Shown here piece by piece: positions 45,634 through 54,701 of a DNA stretch of 61,882 nt. The notes under the pieces were generated by a model that saw only the letters and a program-made list of their open reading frames with translations, was not told the origin of the DNA and searched no databases. The translations under genes and the position numbers were made by a program. This DNA comes from an uncultured Arthrobacter sp. (lineage in GTDB: Bacteria; Actinomycetota; Actinomycetes; Actinomycetales; Micrococcaceae), in the NCBI RefSeq assembly GCF_902805515.1, contig NZ_CADCTE010000198.1:1-61882 (forward strand), read 5' to 3'. Each line of letters begins with the position of its first letter. The first letter of the stretch is position 1.

Positions 45634-46110
45634 TTGGCTATGTCCGGAAATGCTTGGCGCAGGGTGGTTTTGGGATTCGGAGCTTTGGCGCTGCTATCGA
45701 CGGGCGCCGTCCCGGCAGATGCAGCCAGCAGCCAGGGAATGCAGTCCACCGAGTACTCGATGTGTTTCACCGATGAGATTTCCGGTGACACCTTTTGTCA
45801 GGCCGGGACCGAGCGGAACAATGTAGTGCGCACTCCGAGCGGCGTACTGGTTTCCCAGGGAGCGGGTGACGTGAGCGTCATCCAGACCACCAGCGGGGAA
45901 ACGACCAGCATCGAGAACACCCACCGCTACGTCAGCGTATTCAGGAATTATGTTGACCCGTTCTTCAATGACCCCCAGGTGATCAGGATCGAAGCGTCGG
46001 ACACCTACACGCTGCCCGACGGATCAACGTGCACCATCACCGCGGATAATCTCAGCGTGAAACGTGAACTCAAGTACCAACGCGATGAGGACACCTGCCA
46101 CGCTCCCTGA
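45634..46110 (+). CDS. Small secreted protein, unknown function
   Basis: The 158-residue precursor has a Sec signal peptide (RRVVLGFGALALLSTGAVPADAA) with likely cleavage near residue 30. The mature part is beta-rich, with four Cys residues (SMCFTDE, TFCQAG, STCTIT, DTCHAP) that could form two disulfides. The AAGGAAGG site favours TTG 45634; ATG 45640 is also possible. Base composition is AT-richer than neighbours. No family recognised. Confidence 0.75.
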   Translation: MAMSGNAWRRVVLGFGALALLSTGAVPADAASSQGMQSTEYSMCFTDEISGDTFCQAGTERNNVVRTPSGVLVSQGAGDVSVIQTTSGETTSIENTHRYVSVFRNYVDPFFNDPQVIRIEASDTYTLPDGSTCTITADNLSVKRELKYQRDEDTCHAP

Positions 46111-46292
46111 CAGCCGGTGGCAATGGCGTGATGAATGACTCCACCCAGCCCCAGAAAAACCGGGCGTGAGGAGGCTCGGGCCTGCCGCTCGTGTGCCCGA
46201 CAGCTAGTGCGCCGGATCGCTTACCAGTCCTGGCGGGCGGAGGACTCCGGCTGACGGAACCCCGCTGCCGCGGATCGGGGTGCCCATGACAC

Positions 46293-46314
46293 GGGCCGGC
46301 CTCCCGGCCGGCCC
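46293..46314. terminator. Hairpin between convergent genes
   Basis: A perfect 9-bp stem GGGCCGGCC/GGCCGGCCC closes loop TCCC. It lies between the secreted-protein gene and the convergent cupin gene. No T run follows, common for high-GC terminators. Confidence 0.5.
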
Positions 46315-46341
46315 ATGTCGGGTGTCTTCGCTCTAGAGGAC

Positions 46342-46815
46342 TCAGGCGGATTCTTCGCCCTTGTCGTCCACTTCCTCGACCCACGACGGCGGCTCGTCGC
46401 GGCCCTGTTCCTCGTCCTTCTCGGCGTCCTCCGGCGTCGCCTGCACGATCCCCTGCGCGTGGTGCGTGGGCGCGTAGATGGTGTAAAGGCGGAGCGGCTC
46501 ATCCCCGGTGTTCTCGACGTCGTGCCAGGTGCCGGCGGGCACCTGGATGCTCCAGCCGTCTCCGACGTCCTGCTGGAACGACAGGTCGTCCTTCGAGGGC
46601 CCCATCTTCACCCGGCCCTTCCCTGCATCGATGCGCAGGAACTGGTCGGTGCCGTGATGCACCTCGAGGCCGATCGCACCCCCGGGCTCGATCGACATGA
46701 GGGTCACCTGCAGGTGCTTGCCGGTCCAGGCGACGCGGCGGTAGTCGGAGTTCGCCGTCGTCGCGCTCTCGATGTCGAAGGCGTTGGGCTTTGGTCCGTT
46801 GTCAGTGATGTCCAT
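46342..46815 (-). CDS. Cupin-domain protein
   Basis: The 157-residue product has a single cupin: VTLMSIEPGGAIGLEVHHGTDQFLRIDAGKGRV and GWSIQVPAGTWHDVENTGDEPLRLYTIYAP, with HH and H metal ligands. A very acidic tail of about 30 residues (EDAEKDEEQGRDEPP) follows. The closest known types are small mannose-6-phosphate-isomerase-like cupins of unknown substrate. CAGAAT lies six bases before the ATG. Confidence 0.9.
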   Translation of the reverse strand: MDITDNGPKPNAFDIESATTANSDYRRVAWTGKHLQVTLMSIEPGGAIGLEVHHGTDQFLRIDAGKGRVKMGPSKDDLSFQQDVGDGWSIQVPAGTWHDVENTGDEPLRLYTIYAPTHHAQGIVQATPEDAEKDEEQGRDEPPSWVEEVDDKGEESA

Positions 46816-46897
46816 GACCGCATTCTGTCCCATTCGCCCCGGGATCGCCAAGGCGCCCGGGCCGATCACCGCCGGACCAGGAGGGGTGCTAGGGCGT

Positions 46898-47044
46898 TCA
46901 TCGGGAGGACCGTGGCGCAAGCGCCGACCTGTTCCGTCCCTGGTAGAGGCGGCGGTAGCTGGAGGGCGTGGTGTTGAGTTCGCGCGTGAACTGGAGGCGG
47001 AAGTTGGCTGAGGTTCCCAGGCCCGTCCTGGCGGCAACCGGTGA
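46898..47044 (-). pseudogene. C-terminal fragment of an AraC/GlxA-type regulator
   Basis: A short stretch reads VAARTGLGTSANFRLQFTRE, then LNTTPSSYRRLYQGR, then a stop. This is the last part of the second helix-turn-helix of AraC-family regulators (the FGTxxNFRxxF...TPxxYRR signature). The frame upstream does not continue as AraC but runs into the 3' end of the potassium-channel gene. Only some 48 codons remain, so it is a remnant of a lost regulator. Confidence 0.75.
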
Positions 47045-47060
47045 GGGCGGCGTCCGCGGG

Positions 47061-48134
47061 CTACGGTGCGAGGGCGCCGAGGATTTCCTCGTCGGAGAGC
47101 CTGCGCTCGCCCACGTAGAACAGGACGGCGCTTTCGGGCAGCCGCGTGTCCCAGCCGGGGTTAATGATGGTGCCCTCGTGCTGCACGGCGAGCACCGTGG
47201 TGGTGAAGCGGCGTCCCAGGGCTTCCTGGATCTGTCCGAAGTTGACCGGCGGCAGCGCATCGGGGAGCCGTGTGCTGTAGGTGTTTCGGCCGCCATGGCT
47301 CATGAGGTCGGCGTAGACGATCGCGATGCCCGGATCTTCGAGCTCTTCGGTGGCGAGGCGGGGCGAATGCCACTGGACGCAGCGGACGTTGGCGTCGACA
47401 TAGGAGAAGTTGCGGGCGCGGCCCATGTCGCGCAGCGTCACCACCGTGTGCGCGGTGGGGTTCACATGGGTGACGGCGACGGTGACGGCGAGCGCTTCGT
47501 TGTCGTCGCGGGCGTCGATGAGCACGCGGGCGGCCCGGTGCACTCCGGCCCGGCGCAGCACGCCTTCCTCGGCGGGATCTCCGCGGACGAAATCCAGGCC
47601 GTGCTGCTCGGGCATCGGATTTTCCCGTACGTCCTCCGCAGCGCACAGGACCACCCGACGGGCGTCGTCCGCCGTGATCTCCTGAATCAGGCGTTCGGTC
47701 CGTCCAGGGGTGTAGCCCACGATCACGAGGTGATCCGACATCTCCACATTCCGGTGGCCTTTCATGCGCTGTCCCTTCGCATTGTCGATCGCGGTTGCGA
47801 TTCTGGTGAACAAGGTGGTCAGCGTCACGATGCCGCCGACGATGACATACACCCCGACGAGGCGGCCGCCGACCGTGGTGGGAAAGAAATCGCCGTATCC
47901 GACCGTGGCGGCGGTGACTAAAAACCACCACCAGTACGTCTTAACCGACGTGATCGAGTTGCTTGAGGGCTCGGCCCACACCATGAGGGGCCAGCTGGTA
48001 ACGAACACAGCGGCGATGATGACAGCCGGCAGTACCCAGAAGCGCGAACGTCCAAGCCGCCGGATCAGACGGGATAGTACAAATGGCACCCCTGCGTTCC
48101 CTTCGTTCCCTGCCGGCACATACCGATTGACCAT
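47061..48134 (-). CDS. Potassium channel protein with TrkA/RCK domain
   Basis: The 357-residue product has two transmembrane helices around the pore (FWVLPAVIIAAVFVTSWPLMVW and GRLVGVYVIVGGIVTLTTLF) with selectivity filter ATVGYGDFFP. A cytoplasmic RCK/TrkA-N domain from about 135 (HLVIVGYTPGRTERLIQEI) and a C-terminal part follow. Such MthK-like channels gate potassium by ligand binding. ATG 48134 lacks a good ribosome site; GTG 48086 has GAAGGG upstream and would remove 16 residues. Confidence 0.93.
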   Translation of the reverse strand: MVNRYVPAGNEGNAGVPFVLSRLIRRLGRSRFWVLPAVIIAAVFVTSWPLMVWAEPSSNSITSVKTYWWWFLVTAATVGYGDFFPTTVGGRLVGVYVIVGGIVTLTTLFTRIATAIDNAKGQRMKGHRNVEMSDHLVIVGYTPGRTERLIQEITADDARRVVLCAAEDVRENPMPEQHGLDFVRGDPAEEGVLRRAGVHRAARVLIDARDDNEALAVTVAVTHVNPTAHTVVTLRDMGRARNFSYVDANVRCVQWHSPRLATEELEDPGIAIVYADLMSHGGRNTYSTRLPDALPPVNFGQIQEALGRRFTTTVLAVQHEGTIINPGWDTRLPESAVLFYVGERRLSDEEILGALAP

Positions 48135-48216
48135 ACCCCCACGCCCGGGCGGGGACGCCGTCCGGGCGTATCGCGGCGGAATTCGGGCGGGCATTGCCGG
48201 GCCCAAGGACCGATCC

Positions 48217-48975
48217 TTAGCCGGCGCCTCCGCGGAGGACGTCCACGTGGACGTGGTCGAGGTGGCGCAGGATCTCGTTGTTGGGGTCGGGCGCGTCATA
48301 GGCGTGCCACCGGGCTTGGGGAAGATGTGCGCTCCAGAACTGGTCGTCGAAGATGACGTACTGGATATCGAGGTCCTCGGCATGGGCGACGAGCCAATGA
48401 GCGAGCATCCACCCCTGGCGCCGGTTCTCCTCGCTCACCGGGCGGAAAAAGATGTCGATGGCACGCCCGTCGTAATGTGTCGATTCCGCCCCGTGCCCCG
48501 AGTCGACACCGCCCGGAATGAACCCGCCCAGGCTCTGCTCACCGAACACCTCGGTCATCGCCGTCCTCACCTGCTCGGCACGCGGCGTGAGTCCGGCGGC
48601 AGTCAGCTGCTGTTCGGGCAGGTCATCGGCGGCGGAGCCCCGGCAGCTCAGGCTCGGGCCGGCAACCCCGGAGGGCCCCTCGGCCAGCCGCTGCAGCACC
48701 GCGTCGTCGATCCCCGAGGTGTCGGGGGCCTCAGCCCCGCGCGCCCGCAGCGCCACCGCCGTCGTCGCCAGCTGCGCCTCCTCCCGATCCAGCCCGATCG
48801 CTCCGTCGGGGGTTTGTACCCTGCACTCCGAGCCTGCCAGCAGCGGGCCGTCCCCAAAGCGAAGGGCGCTGAGCAGTCCGGGTCCGAAAAGTACCACCAC
48901 CGCCAGCAGGATCCCGAGCAGGAGCAGGCCCACAACCGGCCGTGGAGGGCGGCTGAGGGGTTTGCTGCGGTTCAC
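48217..48975 (-). CDS. Membrane-anchored M15-like peptidase domain protein
   Basis: The 252-residue product has one N-terminal transmembrane helix (VVGLLLLGILLAVVVLFGPGLL) and an outside domain ending with SGHGAESTHYDGRAIDIFFRP and HLDHVHVDV, the HxxGxAxD / HxDHxH zinc pattern of M15-type D-Ala-D-Ala carboxypeptidases. Related actinobacterial proteins are uncharacterised and may act on peptidoglycan. The GTG overlaps the XRE gene stop (GTGA), so it is translated with the regulator. Confidence 0.85.
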   Translation of the reverse strand: MNRSKPLSRPPRPVVGLLLLGILLAVVVLFGPGLLSALRFGDGPLLAGSECRVQTPDGAIGLDREEAQLATTAVALRARGAEAPDTSGIDDAVLQRLAEGPSGVAGPSLSCRGSAADDLPEQQLTAAGLTPRAEQVRTAMTEVFGEQSLGGFIPGGVDSGHGAESTHYDGRAIDIFFRPVSEENRRQGWMLAHWLVAHAEDLDIQYVIFDDQFWSAHLPQARWHAYDAPDPNNEILRHLDHVHVDVLRGGAG

Positions 48976-49829
48976 AGCTGGGTCAACCCGCGGGCGTTGA
49001 ACTGCTGGTGCCCCAGTACCGCGAGCAGCTTCAGCTTCTCGAAGGCCTCTGTCTGTGGCGGTGCTGTGAGGACCAGGAGGGCCTGGCCCTGGTCCTCGGT
49101 GAACAGTGCCTGGCAGTCAAGTTCGATCTGCCCGAGTTCGGGGTGGAGCAGCGTCTTGTGGTCCTCGAATCGGGACGCCACCTCGTGCAGCTCCCAGAGC
49201 TCGGTGAACTCTTCGCTCGTCCGGAGCAGCTCGCGTACCAGCCTGCCTGCCCGGGACTGCTGACCGGTCCCGCCGTACGCCGCCCGGAGCCCAGCCACCT
49301 GGGCCTTGCCCTGCCGGGCCCGGTCTTCGACGGGATAGATCGAGCGTTCCGCAGGGTCGGTGAACCACCGGTACACGCCGCTGCGGGCCAGCCCGGTGTG
49401 CCGTGAGTGGTCACCGAAAAGCGCCACGGCCAGGCTGTTCTGGACGAGCGTCTCCCCGAGACTGGAAAGGATCACCGCGGGAGTGTCCGACAGCCGGTCG
49501 AGGACCCGCATCAGGGCGGGTGCCACGTGGGTGTCCAGCGGGGTGCGCCGAGGTGCGCTGTGACCGGCGAGGCGGTAGAGATAGTCGCGCTCGAAACCGG
49601 TCAACCGCAGCGCCCGGGCGAGCGCTGAGAGCATCTGTTCCGAGGGTTGGGGACCCCGGGCCTGTTCCAGGCGGATGTAGTAGTCGGTGGACATCCCGGT
49701 CAGCCCGGCGACCTCCTCACGGCGCAGCCCGGAGGTGCGCCGCCGCGGCCCCGTCGGGAGACCCACGTCCTCCGGGCGCAGCCCGTCACGGCGGGAGCGG
49801 AGAAAAGCGGCGAGGGCGTGGCGGTCCAT
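48972..49829 (-). CDS. XRE-family regulator with MmyB-like ligand domain (copy 2)
   Basis: The 285-residue product begins MDRHALAAFLRSRRDGLRPEDVGLPTGPRRRTSGLRREEVAGLTG, the same layout as the regulator at 31934, with ligand domain from about residue 105. It is divergent from an SDR gene (102-base gap), the likely target, and overlaps the M15-like gene by four bases. GATGAT lies six bases before the ATG. Confidence 0.94.
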   Translation of the reverse strand: MDRHALAAFLRSRRDGLRPEDVGLPTGPRRRTSGLRREEVAGLTGMSTDYYIRLEQARGPQPSEQMLSALARALRLTGFERDYLYRLAGHSAPRRTPLDTHVAPALMRVLDRLSDTPAVILSSLGETLVQNSLAVALFGDHSRHTGLARSGVYRWFTDPAERSIYPVEDRARQGKAQVAGLRAAYGGTGQQSRAGRLVRELLRTSEEFTELWELHEVASRFEDHKTLLHPELGQIELDCQALFTEDQGQALLVLTAPPQTEAFEKLKLLAVLGHQQFNARGLTQL

Positions 49830-49841
49830 GCTTCAATCATC
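49830..49841 (-). promoter_or_regulatory. Possible leaderless promoter of second XRE regulator
   Basis: GATGAT (49836-49841, minus strand), then six bases, then ATG 49829. It differs from TATGAT only at the first base. Confidence 0.45.
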
Positions 49842-49930
49842 GGCGACGAACGCCCCGGTAAACAGGGACCGGGAATCCTACGATCATCACTCCTCTCCCG
49901 CTCCTCCGAAATCCGGCGCAGGATCAGGAC

Positions 49931-50698
49931 ATGAACATCACCGGAAACACCATTTTCATCCCCGGCGCGACCTCGGGCATCGGCCTCGAACTCGCGCTTC
50001 GCCTTCGAGAAGCCGGCAACGTCGTCGTCATCGGCGGTCGCCGCACTGACCTGCTGGAGCGCCTCACCGCCGAGCACGGCCTCTCCGCCGTCACCATCGA
50101 CACCACCGATCCCTCCTCCGTGCTGGCCGCCCGCGACCAGGTCCTGGCCCAACACCCGGACCTGAACGTGCTGGTTGCCATGGCCGGAGTGATGGAGGCC
50201 GAGGACGTCCGCAGCGCCGGTTTCCTTGAAAGTGCCGAGCGTATCGTCGAGACGAACGTGCTCGGTCCGCTGCGCCTGATCGCGGCCTTCAGCGAGCACC
50301 TGCAGACCCGGCCCGAAGCCACCCTGATCACCGTATCGTCGGGCCTGGCACACACTCCGCTGGCCATCACCCCGACGTACAACGGCTCCAAGGCATTCAT
50401 CCACCGGTTCACCGAAACCATCCGGCTCCAGTTCGCCGACACCCCGGTCCAGGTCATCGAGCTTGTCCCGCCGGCCGTGCGCACCGAACTTATGAGCGGT
50501 GGGTCGCAGAACGAGCACTACCTCCCGCTCGACGCGTACGTCAACGAGGTCATGGCCCTCCTCGAGACTCAGCCCGGGGCAACGGAGATCCTCGTCGAGG
50601 CGGTCAAGTTCCTCCGCTTCTCCGAAAGAGAGAACCGCTACGACGACGCAGTTGCTGCGCTCAATCCCTCGGTGAATTTCGAGGTCGCCGACAGGTGA
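49931..50698 (+). CDS. Short-chain dehydrogenase/reductase (DltE-like)
   Basis: The 255-residue classical SDR has cofactor motif IPGATSGIGLELAL, a modified NAG region VLVAMAGVME, catalytic SSGLAHTP and YNGSKAF. It resembles DltE-type oxidoreductases found next to MmyB-like regulators in other actinobacteria. The Shine-Dalgarno site is weak (AGGA). Function unknown. Confidence 0.93.
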   Translation: MNITGNTIFIPGATSGIGLELALRLREAGNVVVIGGRRTDLLERLTAEHGLSAVTIDTTDPSSVLAARDQVLAQHPDLNVLVAMAGVMEAEDVRSAGFLESAERIVETNVLGPLRLIAAFSEHLQTRPEATLITVSSGLAHTPLAITPTYNGSKAFIHRFTETIRLQFADTPVQVIELVPPAVRTELMSGGSQNEHYLPLDAYVNEVMALLETQPGATEILVEAVKFLRFSERENRYDDAVAALNPSVNFEVADR

Positions 50699-50807
50699 GC
50701 CGGCAGGTCCCACTGCCGGCCGTCCCAGGGACCGCACCGCGCGGGTGAGCATGATCACCTGATGGACGGGGTGCCCGGCTGCCGGCCCCAGCACCAATAA
50801 TGGAGGG

Positions 50808-52154
50808 GTGGGCGAACGCCGGGCGTTGTTGGTGTGGGGGACCGGTGTGGTCGCCTACCTCATCGCCGTGACCCAGCGGACGAGCTTCGGCGTCGCTGGG
50901 CTTGAAGCGACCGAACGCTACTCGGCCAGCGCCTCCGCACTTTCCATCTTCACCGTCGTGCAGCTGCTCGTGTACGCGGCGCTGCAGATTCCCGTCGGGG
51001 TCCTGGTCGACCGGGTCGGCCCGCGGCTGCTTATCCTCGCCGGGGCCGTGCTGATGGCCTTGGGCCAGGTGCAGCTCGCTCTCTCGGAGACCGTCACCGG
51101 AGGGATTGCGGGAAGACTGCTCGTCGGCGCCGGCGACGCACTGACCTTCATCTCGGTGCTGCGGCTGCTTCCGGCCTGGTTTGAGTCCCGCAGGATCCCC
51201 GTGCTGACCCAGTTCACCGGCATCATCGGACAGCTGGGCCAGGTGGTGTCGGTGGTGCCGTTCGCCGCGCTGCTCGGCGCGGCCGGGTGGAGTACAGCGT
51301 TTCTGTCGGCCGCCGGTCTCTCGGCGCTCGCCGTCGTCCTCGCGGTGACCGTCATCCGGGATGCCCCGCAGCGTCAGCCGCGGGCAAAGACCGGGCTGCG
51401 CCAGACCGGGATCTCCCTCGCGCAGGCCTGGCGCCAGCCCGGAACCCGCCTCGGGCTGTGGTCCCACTTCACCGTTCAGTTTCCCGGCACCGTGTTCGTG
51501 CTGATCTGGGGTTACCCGTATCTGGTGCGGGCCGAAGGGATGGACCCGGTGGCGGCATCGGCGCTCATGACGCTGTTCGTCGCCGTGGGCATTGTGTCGG
51601 GGCCGATGCTCGGACTCTACGTGTCCCGGCACCCCCTGCGCCGCTCGACAATGGTCCTGGCCATCGCGTCCGGGATAGCCGGCTGCTGGCTCGCCGTCCT
51701 GCTTTCGTCCGGGCCGGCACCCCTGTGGCTGCTCACACTGCTCATCGTGGCGCTGGCCCTCGGAGGTCCCGGTTCGATGATCGCCTTTGACTTCGCTCGC
51801 ACCTTCAACCCGTCGTCGCGGATGGGAACGGCCACGGGCATTGTGAACATCGGCGGATTCGTCGCTTCCCTGGTCGCGATGTACGGAATCGGGGTGATTC
51901 TCGATGTCCTGTACGCGCGGGGCGTGTCCGGGGGCGACCTGTATGCCCTTGGCTCGTTCCGGATCGCGATGGCTTTCCAGCTCGTGATCCTTGTGGCAGG
52001 AGCTGCGGCGATCCTGATCGTCAGGCGCACTGTGCGGCGGCGGATGGCGGAGCAGGGCGTGGTCGTGCCGCCGCTCCGTGAGGCGCTTGCCAGGGAACGT
52101 GCACGACGGCGTGCCGCCCGGTCCGAGCGAACCGATGAGGGCAATTCCGCCTAG
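50808..52154 (+). CDS. MFS transporter
   Basis: The 448-residue product has twelve predicted helices, the helix 2-3 loop GVLVDRVGPRLLILAG, and a hydrophilic end (RERARRRAARSERTDE). The N-terminal VWGTGVVAYLIAVTQRTSFGVAG resembles NarK/OxlT-like MFS. The substrate is unknown. GTG 50808 lies six bases after AATAAT, and the GGAGG directly before it is too close to be a normal ribosome site. Confidence 0.92.
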   Translation: MGERRALLVWGTGVVAYLIAVTQRTSFGVAGLEATERYSASASALSIFTVVQLLVYAALQIPVGVLVDRVGPRLLILAGAVLMALGQVQLALSETVTGGIAGRLLVGAGDALTFISVLRLLPAWFESRRIPVLTQFTGIIGQLGQVVSVVPFAALLGAAGWSTAFLSAAGLSALAVVLAVTVIRDAPQRQPRAKTGLRQTGISLAQAWRQPGTRLGLWSHFTVQFPGTVFVLIWGYPYLVRAEGMDPVAASALMTLFVAVGIVSGPMLGLYVSRHPLRRSTMVLAIASGIAGCWLAVLLSSGPAPLWLLTLLIVALALGGPGSMIAFDFARTFNPSSRMGTATGIVNIGGFVASLVAMYGIGVILDVLYARGVSGGDLYALGSFRIAMAFQLVILVAGAAAILIVRRTVRRRMAEQGVVVPPLREALARERARRRAARSERTDEGNSA

Positions 52155-52223
52155 ATCGGCAGTACCGGGTCCACTTCGCTTGTGCCAGACTGGGCCCCAG
52201 CGATAGCCGAACCAGGGGGAGAC

Positions 52224-52841
52224 GTGGCGGGTACCGTCGGCAAGGGGGCAGAGCGGCCAAGCTCCTGGGTGGCGGCCGAGCGGCGGTCCGTTCCGGTGAG
52301 GGACAACGGCATCGGGGAGGCCCTCCGGATCTACTACACCCGGTACCTGTTGATCGGCATCCCGTTCCTCCTGGCCGTCGGGGCCGCCGGCTCGTACCTG
52401 CTGTTCGATGACGGGCGAAGCCGGTGGGACCTGCACTTGTTTGTCGCCGTGACCCTGATGATTGCTGGCTGTTGGATCGGAGGGTGGATATACAAAGCCA
52501 AGCGCCTGAAGCCAAGGGCGGAACTGGGCTGGGGTGAGGTTCTGATCGCGCTGAACAAGTCGGATCGGAAATCGATGCTGCGCCAGATCGCAGGCAAGGA
52601 CCCGGTCGACCCAAGACGCCTGAACGTGGCCCGGGCAGTTGCCGTGCAACTACGGGAGAGCAACGCAACCATGCTCCTGTACCTCCCGGTTGCTGTGGCC
52701 TTTCTTAGTCCCGCTCGCCGGGTGTGGTGGTATGCCATTCCGATGGGTACCCTCCTTAGCGTATTCATCTATACCTTGATTCGGGATTTCCGGCGGCAGG
52801 GCCGCTTCCTCGAGAAAACCTCTCATTCGGACTCCCGTTAG
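52224..52841 (+). CDS. Integral membrane protein, unknown
   Basis: The 205-residue product has four hydrophobic segments, near residues 36-60, 67-88, 150-165 and 170-190. A cytoplasmic loop of about 60 residues lies between the second and third (RAELGWGEVLIALNKSDRKSML). GTG 52224 has GGGGGAGAC just upstream; the frame is open 14 codons earlier. It precedes the aldo/keto reductase by 9 bases. No family recognised. Confidence 0.75.
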   Translation: MAGTVGKGAERPSSWVAAERRSVPVRDNGIGEALRIYYTRYLLIGIPFLLAVGAAGSYLLFDDGRSRWDLHLFVAVTLMIAGCWIGGWIYKAKRLKPRAELGWGEVLIALNKSDRKSMLRQIAGKDPVDPRRLNVARAVAVQLRESNATMLLYLPVAVAFLSPARRVWWYAIPMGTLLSVFIYTLIRDFRRQGRFLEKTSHSDSR

Positions 52842-52850
52842 GAGAACCAG

Positions 52851-53696
52851 GTGCAGACCGTTTCCCTCAATACCGGCGCCGAAATGCCGATCCTCGGCTT
52901 CGGCGTGTACCAAATCCCGCCGGACCAGACCGAGGCGGCGGTCGCGGATGCGCTGTCGACCGGCTACCGCCTGATCGACACCGCCGCTGCTTACGGGAAC
53001 GAGGAGGCCGTCGGGCGCGCCCTCGCGGCGAGGGGGATCCCCCGGGAGGAGCTGTTCGTCACCACCAAGCTGTGGGTGCAGGATGCCGGAGAGCAGCACA
53101 CCGTTGATGCTTTCGCCAGATCCCTCGAGCGCCTCGGGCTCGACTACGTCGATCTTTACCTGATCCACCAGCCCTACGGCGACTACTACAGCGAATGGCG
53201 GGCCATGCAGGGCCTCTACAAGGAGGGCCGTGCACGGGCGATCGGCGTCTCCAACTTCCACTCGGACCGCCTTATCGACCTCATCATCAACAACGAGGTG
53301 ACCCCTGCCGTCAACCAGATCGAGACCCACCCCTTCTACCAGCGCACCGAGGACCAGCGCCTCATGACGCAACACGGCGTCCGGCTCATGTCCTGGGGCC
53401 CCTTCGCCGAGGGCCGGAACGGGTTGTTCACCCACCCCGCCCTCACCCCGGTCGCAGAAGCGCACGGCGTCTCCGTGGCCCAGGTCGTCCTCCGGTGGCT
53501 GATCCAGCGCGACGTCGTCGTCATTCCCAAGTCGGTCAACCCGGACCGGATCGCCCAGAACTTCGACGTCTTCGGCTTCACCCTCACCGCGGAGGAAATG
53601 GCCACCATCGCGGCCCTCGACACCGGGGCGTCGCTATTCTTCGACCACCGCGATCCCGGTATGACCGTGCGGTTGGGGTCGGTCCGCGTTTCCTGA
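52851..53696 (+). CDS. Aldo/keto reductase
   Basis: The 281-residue AKR of the 2,5-diketo-D-gluconate reductase type has [18 protein letters not shown] (catalytic Asp and Tyr), VTTKLW (Lys), [11 protein letters not shown] (His) and cofactor-binding [10 protein letters not shown]. It reduces aldehydes or ketones with NADPH; the physiological substrate is unknown. AGGAGAACCAG precedes the GTG. Confidence 0.94.
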   Translation: MQTVSLNTGAEMPILGFGVYQIPPDQTEAAVADALSTGYRLIDTAAAYGNEEAVGRALAARGIPREELFVTTKLWVQDAGEQHTVDAFARSLERLGLDYVDLYLIHQPYGDYYSEWRAMQGLYKEGRARAIGVSNFHSDRLIDLIINNEVTPAVNQIETHPFYQRTEDQRLMTQHGVRLMSWGPFAEGRNGLFTHPALTPVAEAHGVSVAQVVLRWLIQRDVVVIPKSVNPDRIAQNFDVFGFTLTAEEMATIAALDTGASLFFDHRDPGMTVRLGSVRVS

Positions 53697-53790
53697 TCGC
53701 GGTGACCATGGCGCCCGGTTTACCCTCCCGGCGCTCGTTCAGGGGTCACAGCGGTCCCATCAGCCAACAGAAAGTAGGAGGAACCACGGC

Positions 53791-54081
53791 ATGTCATTCC
53801 AGGCGTATCTCGACACCATCGAAGACAAGACGGGGCTTACACCCCGCCAGCTGCTGGACATCGCGAACAGCAAGGGGTTCGACGAGCAGAACGGGAAGGC
53901 CGGCGAGATCCTCGAATGGCTGAAGGCCGACTACGGGCTCGGGCGGGGCCACGGCATGGCGCTCGTCCACGTCATCAAGAAGGGTCCCGGGATCGACAAA
54001 AAGCACGTGGGAACGACCGGGACGCACAGGGACGAGTCCGAAACCCTGTGGCTCGATGGAAAGGAGAACAAACCCTCATGA
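53791..54081 (+). CDS. DUF4287 family protein
   Basis: The 96-residue product has the complete family pattern: YLDTIEDKTGLTPRQLLDIA, KAGEILEWLKADYGLGRGHGMALVHVI, then a hydrophilic end. Function unknown; it is often paired with SRPBCC or cupin genes. GTAGGAGGAACC gives a strong ribosome site. Stop overlaps the cupin start as ATGA. Confidence 0.93.
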   Translation: MSFQAYLDTIEDKTGLTPRQLLDIANSKGFDEQNGKAGEILEWLKADYGLGRGHGMALVHVIKKGPGIDKKHVGTTGTHRDESETLWLDGKENKPS

Positions 54082-54434
54082 CCACAGTTACCGACCGCGA
54101 GCAGCTGCGCCAGAACGCGAAGGGGACGGCGTTGTTCGTCGGTGCCGACCACGGCGCCGGCGTTTCGTTCTTCTGGGTGGACACTCCGCCCGGCGGAGGG
54201 CCGGAAACCCACTGGCACCCCTACACCGAGACCTGGGTCGTGCTTCAGGGTGAGGCAGTCATCGAGTCCGACGGCGAAGAGCTCCGCGCGGGCGCCGGCG
54301 CCATTGTGACGGTGCACCCGGGCGCACACCACCGCTTTCGAAGCAGCGGTACAGCGAACCTCGAAATGATCTGCATCCACGCCTCTCCCAGGATCATCCA
54401 GGAGTTCGTGACCACCGCGCCCGGTACGACCTAG
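54078..54434 (+). CDS. Cupin-domain protein
   Basis: The 118-residue single cupin has THWHPYTETWVVLQGEAVIE (His ligands) and GAIVTVHPGAHHRFRSSG. It is translationally coupled to the DUF4287 gene by an ATGA overlap, suggesting a joint role. The substrate is unknown. Confidence 0.9.
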   Translation: MTTVTDREQLRQNAKGTALFVGADHGAGVSFFWVDTPPGGGPETHWHPYTETWVVLQGEAVIESDGEELRAGAGAIVTVHPGAHHRFRSSGTANLEMICIHASPRIIQEFVTTAPGTT

Positions 54435-54701
54435 GCTGTCCACCCGCCGTCGTGCGGCAACAGGTTCTCCTAGACCGCCATGGCTCGTGGGCTTTAACCT
54501 TCAAACGTACGGCTTCGCCGTGGCTCCTGAGTTGCTGGGCCGGGGACCCGACGACTGTATGAACGCCCTAAGGGTGTTCCTGGCGGGTGGTGTCTCATTC
54601 GCCGGATTTGCATACAGCAATAAGGCAAGTGGTGAGGCATGTGCCTGTTTCAGTCCAGCTCCCGTTTTCAATCCGTGAACGCCACCTGAGGGTGGGCTGA
54701 G
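54435..54701. other. Gap at the border of the polysaccharide patch
   Basis: The 267 bases mark a shift to lower GC. No supported gene; a short open frame at 54487-54678 lacks a ribosome site. A small hairpin (CCACC/GGTGG near 54680-54692) precedes the glycosyltransferase. Confidence 0.4.

Noticed and set aside
54487-54678. Sixty-three-codon plus-strand frame
   Set aside because: No ribosome site or recognisable motif; it lies in a border region of mixed composition.
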